Shown: piece by piece, positions 36,794-46,880 of the stretch
Numbering within the stretch: the stretch's first letter is position 1
How the letters are laid out: each line of letters starts with the position of its first letter
Source of the DNA: Methylobacter sp. S3L5C
GTDB taxonomy: Bacteria > Pseudomonadota > Gammaproteobacteria > Methylococcales > Methylomonadaceae
NCBI RefSeq assembly: GCF_022788635.1
Contig: NZ_CP076024.1
Location: 3,759,503-3,823,502, forward strand
Length of the DNA stretch: 64,000 nt
Reading direction: 5' to 3'
Position numbers and translations under genes: made by a program
The notes under the pieces: model-generated
What the model saw: only the letters and a program-made list of their open reading frames with translations
Databases searched by the model: none
Told to the model about the DNA's origin: nothing

Positions 36794-38134
36794 ATGTGGG
36801 CTAATTCGTTAAGTTTTCGCTTACTCATCGCTGAAGGTTTGGTACTTGCCGCTTTCTTTGCTTTGGTTGCCGTTGTTCTAGAACAAGGCTTTCGTGAAAG
36901 TGCCGAACAGGCACTACAAGAACGCTTACAGGTGCAAGTATATTCACTTTTATCAGCTGCCAAACTAAATAATGCGGGTGAATTAATCATGCCTGCCAGC
37001 TTGCATGAACCACGCTTCACAAATCCGGGTTCAGGCCTTTACGGATTTATTCAGCAAGCTAAAAAACTGGTTTGGCGATCACCTTCAGCAATCGGACTGG
37101 AAGTGATTGATCCACCTGAGCTAAGTGCAGGCAACTCGGCATTTATGCTTGATAAACGAGGCCGTTATGTTCTCCATTATGATGTACTTTGGCAAAATGT
37201 AACAGGAATAGAACGGGAATATATCTTTACTGTGGCAGAGGATGCCCGCTTTGTAAGTGGTCAGGTGAAACAGCTTCAACAAACATTAAGATTTTGGTTA
37301 CTGATTATCGGGCTGGTTTTGGTTTTTATTCAATTTGCGGTATTACGCTGGAGTTTAAAACCATTACGTAGCATCGTAAGAGATCTTGAAGCTATAGAAC
37401 AGGGAAAAAAAACCCTTTTAGACGGTTACTACCCAACCGAACTGCAAGGTCTGGCAGGTAACCTTAATGCTTTCATAACGCATGAGCGTGCACATTTGGA
37501 ACGTTACCGTAATAACCTGGCTGATTTGGCACACAGCTTAAAAACACCGCTTGCCATTTTACGCGGCTGTGTCGAATCTTTTAATGACAATAAGGAAACG
37601 GTACAGGAACAAATATCCAGAATGAACCAAATTGTTGAATATCAATTACAGAAGGCGGCCGCCAAAGGTGGGCATAAAGCGATCAAGGCTATTGATGCCA
37701 TCGTTATTATTAATAAAATCAAAGCCTCACTCAACAAGGTTTACATCGATAAAGCCATTAATTTTGAGTTACTTATTCCTGATCGATGCCAGATTTATTG
37801 TGAAGAAGGTGATATGTATGAAATAGTCGGAAATTTGCTGGATAACGCCTGTAAATGGTGTAACCACTCTGTCAAGGTCAGTATCTCCCTAAATCAACGT
37901 AAAAGTAGACGTAATTTTTCATTACTGCTTCAAATTGAGGATGATGGGCCGGGCATTCCCGTAGGAAAGTTTAATGAAATTTTAAAAAGAGGGATTCGCG
38001 CCGATGAAAATATTCATGGACATGGCATTGGTATGACCGTCGTTTATGAATTAATAGGCTTGCTGGGCGGCAAATTAGAAGGAGGTAAAAGCGAGTCACT
38101 GGGCGGCATGAGATGGAGTGTTTATTTGCCGTGA
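36794..38134 (+). CDS. PhoQ-like sensor histidine kinase
   Basis: 446 residues. The first transmembrane helix is LLIAEGLVLAAFFALVAVVL and the second LLIIGLVLVFIQFAVL near residue 175, enclosing a ~130-residue periplasmic sensor. A HAMP-like segment (WSLKPLRSIVRDLEAIE) leads to the H-box LADLAHSLKTPLAILRG with the phosphoacceptor His. ATPase N-box VGNLLDNACKW and G-boxes DDGPGIP and GHGIGMTVV follow. Partner of the adjacent regulator. The ligand cannot be told from sequence; PhoQ-like kinases sense divalent cations or envelope conditions. Confidence 0.92.
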   Translation: MWANSLSFRLLIAEGLVLAAFFALVAVVLEQGFRESAEQALQERLQVQVYSLLSAAKLNNAGELIMPASLHEPRFTNPGSGLYGFIQQAKKLVWRSPSAIGLEVIDPPELSAGNSAFMLDKRGRYVLHYDVLWQNVTGIEREYIFTVAEDARFVSGQVKQLQQTLRFWLLIIGLVLVFIQFAVLRWSLKPLRSIVRDLEAIEQGKKTLLDGYYPTELQGLAGNLNAFITHERAHLERYRNNLADLAHSLKTPLAILRGCVESFNDNKETVQEQISRMNQIVEYQLQKAAAKGGHKAIKAIDAIVIINKIKASLNKVYIDKAINFELLIPDRCQIYCEEGDMYEIVGNLLDNACKWCNHSVKVSISLNQRKSRRNFSLLLQIEDDGPGIPVGKFNEILKRGIRADENIHGHGIGMTVVYELIGLLGGKLEGGKSESLGGMRWSVYLP

Positions 38135-38210
38135 TACTATACGTTTCAATGACTTATAGTTAAATTAATTTCCCTTACCTTCCCTGTCGCTTACTCCTCG
38201 TTATCACATA

Positions 38211-39098
38211 ATGCGTATTAAACTTAGTTATATCACTATCATTTTACTTTGGGCGACAACACCACTGGCTATTAAATGGAGTGGCGAAGGCCCCGGATTT
38301 CTGTTTGGCGTCACCGCACGCATGGCCATTGGTACAGTGTGTGTATTAATCGTCTTGGCACTCATGCGCCAACGCATGGCTTGGCATCGTAAAGCATGGC
38401 TAACGTATATTGCGATAGCTTTGCAAATCTACGGGTCAATGCTGCCGGTTTACTGGGCTGCACAATTTATTCCTTCCGGCTGGATTTCGGTGATATTTGG
38501 CCTTACACCACTCATGACAGCTTCATTGGCGGCGATATTTTTAGGCGAACGTAGCCTTACCTTGGGCAAATTATTAGCTTATGGTTTGGGTATCAGCGGC
38601 TTGGTTATTATGTTTGGTTCGGCACTGCAATTGGGGGATGAAGCCGTACTGGGTATAGGTGCCGTATTGCTCTCGGTATTTTTACAATCGGCCAGTTCAG
38701 TTTGGATAAAACGTATTGCAGCAAAATTGCCTGCTTTATCGCAAGTAACCGGTGGCTTGTTATTGGCGTTGCCAGCTTACTTGCTGACATGGGCTATAGT
38801 TGATGGCCATTGGCCTCTATTATTAACGCCCACCAGTTTGGCGGCCATTATTTATCTGGGAGTCATCGCTACTACCTTGGGCTTTGTCCTTTATTTCTAT
38901 TTACTGACCCATCTACCTGCTACACGAGTTGCCTTAATCACGCTGGTTTCACCCCTACTTGCGCTAATGTTGGGACATAGTATTAATGATGAACCACTGA
39001 CCATGAAAGTGATAATCGGTACATTATTAATACTCTCTGCCTTGATTATGCATATATTTTTTGATCGTTTAACGGCTGTAAAGCCAAGACCTAAATAA
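38211..39098 (+). CDS. EamA/DMT-superfamily transporter
   Basis: 295 residues with ten predicted membrane helices in two repeated EamA halves. It begins MRIKLSYITIILLWATTPLA, followed by IKWSGEGPGFLFG. The proline-bearing PSGWISVIFGLTPLMTASLA and GERSLTLGKLLAYGLGISGL are typical of this superfamily. Probably a metabolite exporter; substrate unknown. Single gene with 76 bp to the kinase upstream and about 190 bp to csp downstream. Confidence 0.88.
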   Translation: MRIKLSYITIILLWATTPLAIKWSGEGPGFLFGVTARMAIGTVCVLIVLALMRQRMAWHRKAWLTYIAIALQIYGSMLPVYWAAQFIPSGWISVIFGLTPLMTASLAAIFLGERSLTLGKLLAYGLGISGLVIMFGSALQLGDEAVLGIGAVLLSVFLQSASSVWIKRIAAKLPALSQVTGGLLLALPAYLLTWAIVDGHWPLLLTPTSLAAIIYLGVIATTLGFVLYFYLLTHLPATRVALITLVSPLLALMLGHSINDEPLTMKVIIGTLLILSALIMHIFFDRLTAVKPRPK

Positions 39099-39287
39099 TC
39101 AGTCGACTCTTAAAAAGGCATAGAAAAATCGTTAGATACAAAATAATCGAAATTTAATTAAAATGTTTTTGCCCTACTTACATTTTTAGTGCTACTATTT
39201 GGCCGTAGTTAAAGTTTGAGTCGGCTTCTTCCTGAAGCTGGAATTTGTAAAGCCAATATTATGGCGTTTTTTAGTTAAGAGTGTGAT

Positions 39288-39497
39288 ATGTCAGAGCAAG
39301 TTGTAGGTACCGTTAAGTGGTTCAATGATGAAAAAGGTTTTGGATTTATTGAACAAGAAGGTGGCAAAGATGTTTTTGTTCATCACAGTGCAATTAACGG
39401 CGCCGGCCGCAAAACCTTGCGCGAAGGCCAGAAAGTTACTATGGAAGTGACTCAAGGTCAAAAAGGACCGCAAGCTGAGAATGTAACGCCCGCGTAA
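39288..39497 (+). CDS. cspA: Cold-shock protein, CspA family
   Basis: 69-residue single-stranded nucleic-acid chaperone. RNP1 is KGFGFIEQ and RNP2 DVFVHHSAI; it begins [16 protein letters not shown]. Length is normal. The ~190-nt region upstream of the ATG could include a long structured leader as in other csp genes, and a hairpin terminator follows. Which paralogue it is, and whether it is cold-induced, cannot be told from sequence. Confidence 0.93.
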   Translation: MSEQVVGTVKWFNDEKGFGFIEQEGGKDVFVHHSAINGAGRKTLREGQKVTMEVTQGQKGPQAENVTPA

Positions 39498-39508
39498 CAA
39501 ACTCAAAA

Positions 39509-39542
39509 CCGAACCCAAAAGTCGATTGATCTTTGGGTTCGG
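39509..39542 (+). terminator. Hairpin terminator after csp
   Basis: CCGAACCCAAA (39509-39519) pairs with TTTGGGTTCGG (39532-39542), 12 nt after the csp stop. The T-run is short (ATTCTTAT), so termination strength is uncertain. Confidence 0.65.
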
Positions 39543-39714
39543 ATTCTTATAGAAAATAATTAAGGTTGGTTCGTTATTCAATGCAGCAACTGCTTGCTAA
39601 AAAAGTACCTACTGTTATTTATACGAAAAAATATGGCGTCATTTTTTAACGAAAAACTTCGTTCGCAGCTTCAATAAATTCTATTAATCTTGGCAATAAT
39701 AAAAAACACTTACG

Positions 39715-40875
39715 TTAGTATTTTTGCGTTGCCTTGTGAATAATAAATTTGGCATTGGCAGCGACTACTGAGTGCCCGCCAAATAATCGATTAAGATTAA
39801 TATGATAATTCAGATGGCGATTGCCGATTATCCATAGTTCCCCGCCATTCCTTAATACTTTTTTTGACTGATTAAACATGCTGTTGGCAAGCTGATCACC
39901 TATTGTGTTGTGCTGATGAAAAGGTGGATTACAAAGAATAATATCTGCTGAAGCCAACTTAAAATCTTTTAGTCCATCACTGACACGAAATGTCGCATGA
40001 CGCTTTTGCCCAAAAGCACGATAAAAATTTTCCTGCGCAGATGCTACAGCCATAAAAGACTCATCAACAAAGTGCACTGTCGCCGCCGGATTTAGCTCTG
40101 CCGCCATTAAACCCAGCAAGCCGTTGCCACAACCTAAATCAACAATATCAACACTATCAACACTATCCTGTCTTGAGGGCAAATGCTGGAGAAAAAATCG
40201 CGTACCAATATCAAGACTGTCACGCGAAAAGACATTGGCATGATTACTAATTAAATAATCAGATTCTTCAAGTTGATAACAAACCGGATAAGGACTGACA
40301 GGAATAACCAAATCCGGATCCGGCGTTGCAAAAATAAGCCGCGCCTTCTTTCTTGCCAGTGCCGTTGTGGTCGGACCAACTAACCGCTCCAGTAACTTCC
40401 AAACAGATGGTGGCAGTGTTTTTATCATGCCTGCCACAATAACCTGCGTTGAAGGCAATAAATGAGGATGTAACCGTATCAACTGATCTTCCAACAAAGC
40501 CAGTGTCTTGGGCACTTTAATCAGAACCAAGTCAAACTGTCCTTCTAACGGCTCAAGACTATTGATAAATTTAACACTGTGTTCAGATAAATTATTGGCA
40601 AGCAGATTAAGCCTTGTCGCTTCTTGTGACAGATAGGAATCGGATACTGCCTGAGGCTGAAAAGTGCTTAGCGCAACAGCCAATGCTCCAAAGCTATCAT
40701 TAACTATCAAAATACGGGCATCGGTTGAAGGCTGTAAATCTTCTGCCAAGATTTTGAGTAAATACTCATCTGCAGCATCCCAGGCACGTAATAGCTCTAA
40801 GGGACGTTTTGGAAGTCGATTTAACTCAAACTCGCCCTGAGCAACCGTTAACCGGTTCTCGGTATTAATAGACAT
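39715..40875 (-). CDS. rlmG: 23S rRNA guanine-N2 methyltransferase, RlmG-like
   Basis: 386 residues from ATG 40875. A degenerate N-terminal methyltransferase-like domain (ILIVNDSFGALAVALS, then FDLVLIKVPKTLALLEDQL) is followed by a functional C-terminal one: VDLGCGNGLLGLMAAEL (SAM loop) and ILCNPPFHQ (N6/N2-methylase NPPF catalytic motif). This duplicated layout is diagnostic of the RlmG/RsmC family; KVPKTLALLEDQL is closest to RlmG (m2G1835). The next gene upstream is efpL, 24 nt away on the same strand, so both may be a translation-linked unit. Confidence 0.85.
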   Translation of the reverse strand: MSINTENRLTVAQGEFELNRLPKRPLELLRAWDAADEYLLKILAEDLQPSTDARILIVNDSFGALAVALSTFQPQAVSDSYLSQEATRLNLLANNLSEHSVKFINSLEPLEGQFDLVLIKVPKTLALLEDQLIRLHPHLLPSTQVIVAGMIKTLPPSVWKLLERLVGPTTTALARKKARLIFATPDPDLVIPVSPYPVCYQLEESDYLISNHANVFSRDSLDIGTRFFLQHLPSRQDSVDSVDIVDLGCGNGLLGLMAAELNPAATVHFVDESFMAVASAQENFYRAFGQKRHATFRVSDGLKDFKLASADIILCNPPFHQHNTIGDQLANSMFNQSKKVLRNGGELWIIGNRHLNYHINLNRLFGGHSVVAANAKFIIHKATQKY

Positions 40876-40899
40876 TAACAATATAAACTCAGAATTGAT

Positions 40900-41466
40900 T
40901 TAAGCGCGTGACATATATTTTCCGCTATCGGTATTGATTTTAATCAACTCGTCAGTTTCCAGATATTCAGGCACCTGAACTTCAAAGCCGGTAACCAGTC
41001 GAGCTGTTTTGGTACGTCCCGAGGCTGTTGCACCCTTAATGGCGGGAGCTGTCTCGACAATACCCAAGACTACCGAACTGGGTAATTCAATCCCCAGCAC
41101 GGCATCATCAATTAATAATGCCACAATCCCTTCCAGTCCCTCGGTCAAATAGTTAATTTGCTCATCCAGTTCCTCGCGGCTCAAACTATATTGGGTATAA
41201 TCTTCCATATTCATAAAAATATAATTCTCCCCATCTATATAAGAAAACTGCACTTTAGCTCTTATCAGGTCACTATCTTTAAAGAAATCATCGCCTTTTA
41301 AGGACTCATCCAATTTTTGCCCAGTTTTGAGATTGGTAAAGCGAATCTTATACAACGTTGACGCCCCTCGCGATGAAGGACTTTTTGCATCAACTTGCTT
41401 AACCACATGCGGTATGCCATTAATTTCTATGATCATTCCCCGCTTTAAATCACTCGCTTTAGCCAC
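40900..41466 (-). CDS. efpL: Elongation factor P-like protein EfpL (YeiP)
   Basis: EF-P paralogue that relieves ribosome stalling. From GTG 41466 it reads MAKASDLKRGMIIEINGIPH, then DAKSPSSRGASTLYKIRF. The SPSSRG loop with arginine is the YeiP/EfpL type and differs from the lysine of EF-P that is post-translationally modified. PEYLETDELIKINTDSGKYM closes the protein, and VVLGIVETAPAIKGATASGR is the EF-P signature. The frame extends to a TTG at 41478, but GGAG lies 6 nt before the GTG, which supports it. Length 188 is typical. Confidence 0.9.
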   Translation of the reverse strand: MAKASDLKRGMIIEINGIPHVVKQVDAKSPSSRGASTLYKIRFTNLKTGQKLDESLKGDDFFKDSDLIRAKVQFSYIDGENYIFMNMEDYTQYSLSREELDEQINYLTEGLEGIVALLIDDAVLGIELPSSVVLGIVETAPAIKGATASGRTKTARLVTGFEVQVPEYLETDELIKINTDSGKYMSRA

Positions 41467-41751
41467 ACAACTCTCCAAAAAATTACCTGGTCAACTGTCT
41501 ATACTGACAGCAATGGTTACCGTAAAAACTACAATACTGGTGGATGGTTATGAACAAACCAGACAGCTTATAGAGGCATTATAACGTAGAATGGTCATCG
41601 CAATCGGATGAAGAAAAGAAACTTGTTTGTTCAAACAACCTTTATAGCTATTGCAAAATAAAATTAGGACAGTTAAATTTTTTATTAATCTAATACCTGT
41701 TAGGGCTTATAATTAACCCATAAATATTTAATTATCTGAAACGAGAAAGTA

Positions 41752-42387
41752 ATGAACGCCAGCTTAAAATTTTTGACCACTATCGCTTTTGTTACCTTGG
41801 CGGCATGCTCAACTCAAGAGGTTAAACAAGATGCAATAACCGCCGATAAAACAGCCCCCATCAAGTCACCAGCGGTATCCAATAAAACCGACTCCATACC
41901 TGGTCAAAATCCACCGATGACTATTATGAAAGGCGACAAGAAATTAAGCCTAGTCAGAATAATGGATGGTGGAATCTGTAAAAATGAGCTGCAAGGTGCA
42001 AAAGGTGCCTTTCTGCTTTATGCTGATCAAAATGACATAACTCGGATCAAACGTGAAAAAGGACCGGCAATCTTTACGACTTTCGAAACCAAAATTCAGG
42101 ATATTGCCGCCGATGTATTACAGGAAACCATTGAAAAAATGAATCTTTCGGAAGATCCATTTGCCTTGGGTGCTGATGAAGCACAAGAAAAGCTGACAGC
42201 CAAATTAACTGCTGATTTTCGTAAAGCTGCGGCTAGTGCCACTTACAAATTTAAAAAAGAAACAACCCTGACCATTGATATCACCGCATTTCCGTCATCT
42301 TTTGTTTTTTTTCAAAAAGGTTGCGAAATAACGTCTTCTGATTCAGAAAAAACTGAGCCGGACAGCCCACCCAACACCAAGCATTAA
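41752..42387 (+). CDS. Putative lipoprotein, function unknown
   Basis: 211 residues. MNASLKFLTTIAFVTLAAC is a lipoprotein signal with lipobox LAAC. The mature region starts with a polar, low-complexity linker (TQEVKQDAITADKTAPIKSP) and continues into a domain with GGICKNELQGAKGAFLLYAD and ITAFPSSFVFFQKGCE. No known family was recognised. Two cysteines (in GGICKN and KGCEIT) could form a disulfide. GAAAG lies upstream. Flanked by efpL and usp, both on the other strand. Confidence 0.75.
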   Translation: MNASLKFLTTIAFVTLAACSTQEVKQDAITADKTAPIKSPAVSNKTDSIPGQNPPMTIMKGDKKLSLVRIMDGGICKNELQGAKGAFLLYADQNDITRIKREKGPAIFTTFETKIQDIAADVLQETIEKMNLSEDPFALGADEAQEKLTAKLTADFRKAAASATYKFKKETTLTIDITAFPSSFVFFQKGCEITSSDSEKTEPDSPPNTKH

Positions 42388-42451
42388 GATGATATCGAAG
42401 AATTAATAGTCCAAGTTGGGTATATTATTTTCAGAAAATCACCTAAGCTAT

Positions 42452-42892
42452 TTAATTTTTTAACCGAATAGCCATCACATCACATTTGGCATAATGCAGG
42501 ACACTATTTGCCGTTGATCCCAATAATAAAGCCAAGCCATGCCGACCATGTGAACCAACAACAATCAAATCAGCCTGCTCCTGCTCGGCAATATGAATTA
42601 TTTCTTGCTTGGGAACCCCCCAAAGTAGCCAACGATTGACCAAATCAACAGCCAAATAATCACCCAGTCGGGTAAATTTGGCTTTTTCCGTTTCAAGCAA
42701 CTCATCTGATGATGTTTGCGTTAACGAAATCACAGTACCATAGTTGGTATCCGGCATAGGAATATTGTCCAACACATGAATAATACTCAATTTGGCGTGA
42801 TACAGCGAGGCCAGAGACTTGGCTTTGTCTGCAACATACCTACCTTGTTTAGAATAATCGACTGCCAGTAAAATATGTTGATAATTTCTCAT
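42452..42892 (-). CDS. Universal stress protein (UspA family)
   Basis: 146 residues with a single Usp domain. It begins YQHILLAVDYSKQGRYVADK. The C-terminal GSHGRHGLALLLGSTANSVL carries the nucleotide-binding G-2x-G-9x-G-S pattern. ATP-binding Usp proteins respond to starvation and other stress; this sequence has the E. coli UspA-like N-terminus. Divergent from dnaE, 206 bp away. Confidence 0.9.
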   Translation of the reverse strand: MRNYQHILLAVDYSKQGRYVADKAKSLASLYHAKLSIIHVLDNIPMPDTNYGTVISLTQTSSDELLETEKAKFTRLGDYLAVDLVNRWLLWGVPKQEIIHIAEQEQADLIVVGSHGRHGLALLLGSTANSVLHYAKCDVMAIRLKN

Positions 42893-43098
42893 TTACGCGT
42901 ACCTTATTTTGATAATTGATTTTTGGGTAGTCGGTGCTTAAAATCGACTCTATTAGAACAATAGGGTCTCATAATCAGAATAATATATTACCCGGATGAT
43001 AAAATGTAAAATTTAGTTAAATTCGCCTTTTTTATTTTGGCGCGCTTTTATATCAACCTTCCCTGCCTTCTTCTTACGTCAACTCAATACCCCCCCTC

Positions 43099-46000
43099 AT
43101 GCAACCAGCATTTATTCATTTAAGACTTCATACCGAATTTTCACTGGTAGATGGCATCGTAAAAATAAAACCACTCATTAAGCGCTTGGCTGAATTAAAT
43201 ATGCCTGCGGTTGGAATTACTGATCACGCCAATTTGTTTTCGCTGGTCAAATTTTATAAAACGGCTTTGGGCAATGGCGTTAAGCCAATAGCGGGCGCTG
43301 ATGTACTGATTTTTAATCCTGAAGAACCTGTCACCCCTTATCGCTTAACCTTGCTCGTCAATAATCACACAGGTTATATCACCCTGACTGAATTAATTTC
43401 AAAAGCTTATCAGGAAGGTCAGCATCAGGGTGTACCTATGCTTAGGCAAGAATGGCTGAAAGCAAACCATCAGGGCTTAATTGCTTTGTCTGGCGCAATG
43501 AGCGGCGATATTGGCAAGGCCTTACTGGCAGAAAATCATGAAGAAGCCAAACGCCTGGCAATGCAATGGGGTGCGTTATTTGAACAAAGTTTTTATCTGG
43601 AATTAATTCGCGTTGGCAAACCCGACGAAGAGCGTTATATTGCCGCTGCCGTTGATCTTGCATTAGCAACCGATTTACCGGTGGTTGCCACTAATGATGT
43701 GCGCTTTATTCATCAAAAAGATTTTTCTGCCCATGAAGTACGGGTTTGTATTAATCAGGGACGTGTATTGGATGATTCGCGGCGCCCCAAAGATTATACC
43801 GACCAACAGTATTTACGTAGCACCGAAGAAATGCTGGCATTATTTGCCGACATCCCTGAAGCCTTGGCAAATACGGTAGAAATTGCCAAACGCTGCAACT
43901 TAAAGCTGACCTTGGGCGAAAATTTCCTGCCTGATTTTCCGGTGCCAGAAGGCATGAATCTGGGTGAGTTTATGGCCGAAGAGTCCATGAAAGGCCTGGA
44001 AGAGCGTTTGCAGCATTATCCCGCAGTTGGAAAAGGCTCAGATGAAGAAAACCGACGGGTTTACTATGACCGTCTGGATTTTGAGTTAAAAATGATAACC
44101 CAGATGGGTTTTCCCGGTTATTTTATGATTGTTGCCGACTTTATTCAGTGGGCAAAAAAAAATCTTATTCCGGTCGGCCCCGGACGGGGCTCAGGTGCCG
44201 GTTCGTTGGTTGCTTATGCGTTGAAGATTACCGATCTTGATCCGATTGAATTCGATCTACTGTTTGAACGATTTTTAAATCCCGAGCGGGTTTCCATGCC
44301 TGACTTTGACGTAGATTTTTGCATGGATCGCCGCGATGAAGTGATTGATTATGTTGCCCGTCATTATGGCAGGGATCATGTCGCACAGATCATTACCTAC
44401 GGTTCGATGGCAGCCAAAGCGGTTATTCGTGATGTAGGACGAGTCTTGGGTTTTGCTTACGGCTTTGTCGATCGTCTGGCCAAACTGATTCCGTTTGAAA
44501 TCGGCATGACCCTAACCAAAGCGTTAAAAGACAGTCCTGAGCTTAAACAGCTTTATGACACTACAGAAGAAGTCAGAACCCTGATTGACATGGCGCTGTC
44601 TTTGGAAGGGACGGTAAGAAATGCCGGCAAACATGCCGGTGGTGTGGTGATATCACCCACCAAGCTGACCAATTTTACGCCATTGTATTGCGACCAGGAT
44701 GGTAATAATCTCGTTACCCAGTTTGACAAGGATGATGTGGAAGCCGTCGGTCTGGTCAAATTTGACTTTTTAGGTCTACGCACACTAACCATTATTGATT
44801 GGGCATTACAAGATATCAATGCCAAACATAAATTACTCGGTAAACCATTGGTTGATATAACCACTATTCCCAGAGATGATCCAGCTTCCTATAAATTATT
44901 AACTAACGCCCAAACCACCGCCGTATTTCAGTTGGAATCACGTGGCATGAAAGAACTGATTAAAAAGCTAAAGCCCGACTGCTTTGACGATATTATCGCA
45001 CTGGTGGCGCTGTTTCGTCCGGGGCCTTTGGAGTCGGGCATGGTTGATGATTACATTAATGTCAAACATGGGGCAAAAGCCGAGTATGCACATCCCTTGT
45101 TGGTACCTATTTTAAAGCCTACCAACGGCGTTATTTTGTATCAGGAACAAGTGATGCAAATTGCCCGTGAATTGGCCCTTTATACGCTGGGCGGCGCAGA
45201 TATGCTGCGTCGGGCCATGGGTAAAAAGAAAGCCGAAGAAATGGCAAAAGAGCGTGAAAAATTTACTACCGGTGCGGTCGAAAATCAGGTCGATGAACCG
45301 ATAGCCACATATGTTTTCGATTTAATGGAAAAGTTTGCCGGCTATGGTTTTAACAAATCCCATTCGGCGGCTTACGCTCTGGTTGCTTATCAAACCGCCT
45401 GGTTAAAAGTGCATTTTCCTGCCGAGTTTATGGCTGCAGTATTGTCTGCCGATATGGATAATACTGACAAGGTCGTGGTATTGATAGAAGAATGTCGACA
45501 AATGAAACTGGCTATTCTTCCGCCCACCCTCAACGTATCGACCTATCGATTTGCCGTCAATGATGACAATCATATTGTTTATGGTTTGGGTGCAATCAAG
45601 GGTGTGGGGCAAGCAGCCATTGAAGACATGCTTATCGAACGTAATAATAACGGGCCGTTTTCAGGCTTGTATGATTTATGTAAACGGGTTGATTTACGAA
45701 AATTTAATCGGAGGGTACTGGATGCCTTAATCCGCGCCGGTGCTTTTGATGAATTTGATGACAATAGAGCCCGGCACTTGGCAGAATTGCCTACCGCCTT
45801 AAGAGCCGCCGAGCAACACGGAAAAATGGCACAAACCGGACAAAATGACCTGTTCTCGCTACCCGGTTCTGATTCTGAAACGGAAAATAATGATAATACT
45901 GTCGATAATACCGATGCTTATGCTGCCATCATTCAACCCTGGTCGGACAAGGAACGTTTGGCGGCAGAAAAACAAACCTTGGGCCTGTTTTTAACAGGGC

Positions 46001-46599
46001 ATCCGATAGACCAATATGAATCGGAATTAAAAAACTTTACCCATGGAAAAATAGGCACGCTGCAAGTCTCACGCGGCAATGTGGAAGCAAGGATTGCCGG
46101 TCTAGTGGTAGAAGTACGTACCCGTCAAACCAAACAAGGAAAAACCATGGGCTTTGCTACCCTGGATGATAAAACGGGTCGACTTGAATGTGCTGTATTT
46201 GGTGAGGTTTACGAGAAATATCGGGGGATTTTTACGCGCGATAACTTGCTAATTGCCGAGGGATCTTTAGGTATTGATAATTTTTCCGGTGGCCTGCGCT
46301 TAATGGTAGAAAAACTATACGATATGGATCAGGCAAGAGAGAGTTTTTCCCGAGGCATTAAACTAACCTGGAATGCTCCCAAAAACAAACCGGAAGAAGA
46401 GCATTATATTGACAGACTGTCTGAAGCACTCGCCCCGTTTAAGGGCGGTAGCTGTCCTGTCAGCATCAACTACACGTCACAGCATGCTCAAGCCACTGTT
46501 CAACTGGGTGATGAATGGCGAATCCATCCAACCGATGAACTGATTTCGCGCTTAAAATCCTTGTTTGGATCAACAGCCATAGAAGTAAGATATCGATAA
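43099..46599 (+). CDS. dnaE: DNA polymerase III alpha subunit
   Basis: Replicative polymerase, 1166 residues (E. coli 1160). The N-terminal PHP domain starts FIHLRLHTEFSLVDGIVKI. The palm carries GPGRGSGAGSLVAYAL and SMPDFDVDFCMDRRDEVI (catalytic Asp pair). The fingers follow with AGKHAGGVVISP, GRDHVAQIITYGSMAAKA, and later MRRAMGKKKAEEM-like sequence. A helix-hairpin-helix region (LGAIKGVGQAAIEDM) and the C-terminal OB fold (RIAGLVVEVRTRQTKQGKTM) are also present. Appears intact. Divergent from usp. Confidence 0.97.
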   Translation: MQPAFIHLRLHTEFSLVDGIVKIKPLIKRLAELNMPAVGITDHANLFSLVKFYKTALGNGVKPIAGADVLIFNPEEPVTPYRLTLLVNNHTGYITLTELISKAYQEGQHQGVPMLRQEWLKANHQGLIALSGAMSGDIGKALLAENHEEAKRLAMQWGALFEQSFYLELIRVGKPDEERYIAAAVDLALATDLPVVATNDVRFIHQKDFSAHEVRVCINQGRVLDDSRRPKDYTDQQYLRSTEEMLALFADIPEALANTVEIAKRCNLKLTLGENFLPDFPVPEGMNLGEFMAEESMKGLEERLQHYPAVGKGSDEENRRVYYDRLDFELKMITQMGFPGYFMIVADFIQWAKKNLIPVGPGRGSGAGSLVAYALKITDLDPIEFDLLFERFLNPERVSMPDFDVDFCMDRRDEVIDYVARHYGRDHVAQIITYGSMAAKAVIRDVGRVLGFAYGFVDRLAKLIPFEIGMTLTKALKDSPELKQLYDTTEEVRTLIDMALSLEGTVRNAGKHAGGVVISPTKLTNFTPLYCDQDGNNLVTQFDKDDVEAVGLVKFDFLGLRTLTIIDWALQDINAKHKLLGKPLVDITTIPRDDPASYKLLTNAQTTAVFQLESRGMKELIKKLKPDCFDDIIALVALFRPGPLESGMVDDYINVKHGAKAEYAHPLLVPILKPTNGVILYQEQVMQIARELALYTLGGADMLRRAMGKKKAEEMAKEREKFTTGAVENQVDEPIATYVFDLMEKFAGYGFNKSHSAAYALVAYQTAWLKVHFPAEFMAAVLSADMDNTDKVVVLIEECRQMKLAILPPTLNVSTYRFAVNDDNHIVYGLGAIKGVGQAAIEDMLIERNNNGPFSGLYDLCKRVDLRKFNRRVLDALIRAGAFDEFDDNRARHLAELPTALRAAEQHGKMAQTGQNDLFSLPGSDSETENNDNTVDNTDAYAAIIQPWSDKERLAAEKQTLGLFLTGHPIDQYESELKNFTHGKIGTLQVSRGNVEARIAGLVVEVRTRQTKQGKTMGFATLDDKTGRLECAVFGEVYEKYRGIFTRDNLLIAEGSLGIDNFSGGLRLMVEKLYDMDQARESFSRGIKLTWNAPKNKPEEEHYIDRLSEALAPFKGGSCPVSINYTSQHAQATVQLGDEWRIHPTDELISRLKSLFGSTAIEVRYR

Positions 46600-46880
46600 A
46601 ATCAGATGCCGTTTAAAAAGCTTTCCCGGTTACCTGTTATCAATCTCCCGCTTGCAAATACAGCCAGGCAAGCCGAAATAAAACCTCCTGAAGGTAGCAT
46701 ATGGATACTTTTCCGGCTTACATGGGTTTACTACAGCCTTTATGAATGTATTACACAGGTTAAAACCTTAATAAAGATGTCGCTAATTTTTCTTGTTACG
46801 CAGGTATCGTATTTTTAGCAAATAAAATGATGTTATTTGCTCATCATCCAACCCATTTCAGTACCAAGGAATTAATACCT

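Noticed and set aside
46606-46818. 70-codon ORF between dnaE and the PhoX-like gene
   Set aside because: No ribosome-binding site and no coherent domain. The 281-bp gap shows nothing else recognisable.
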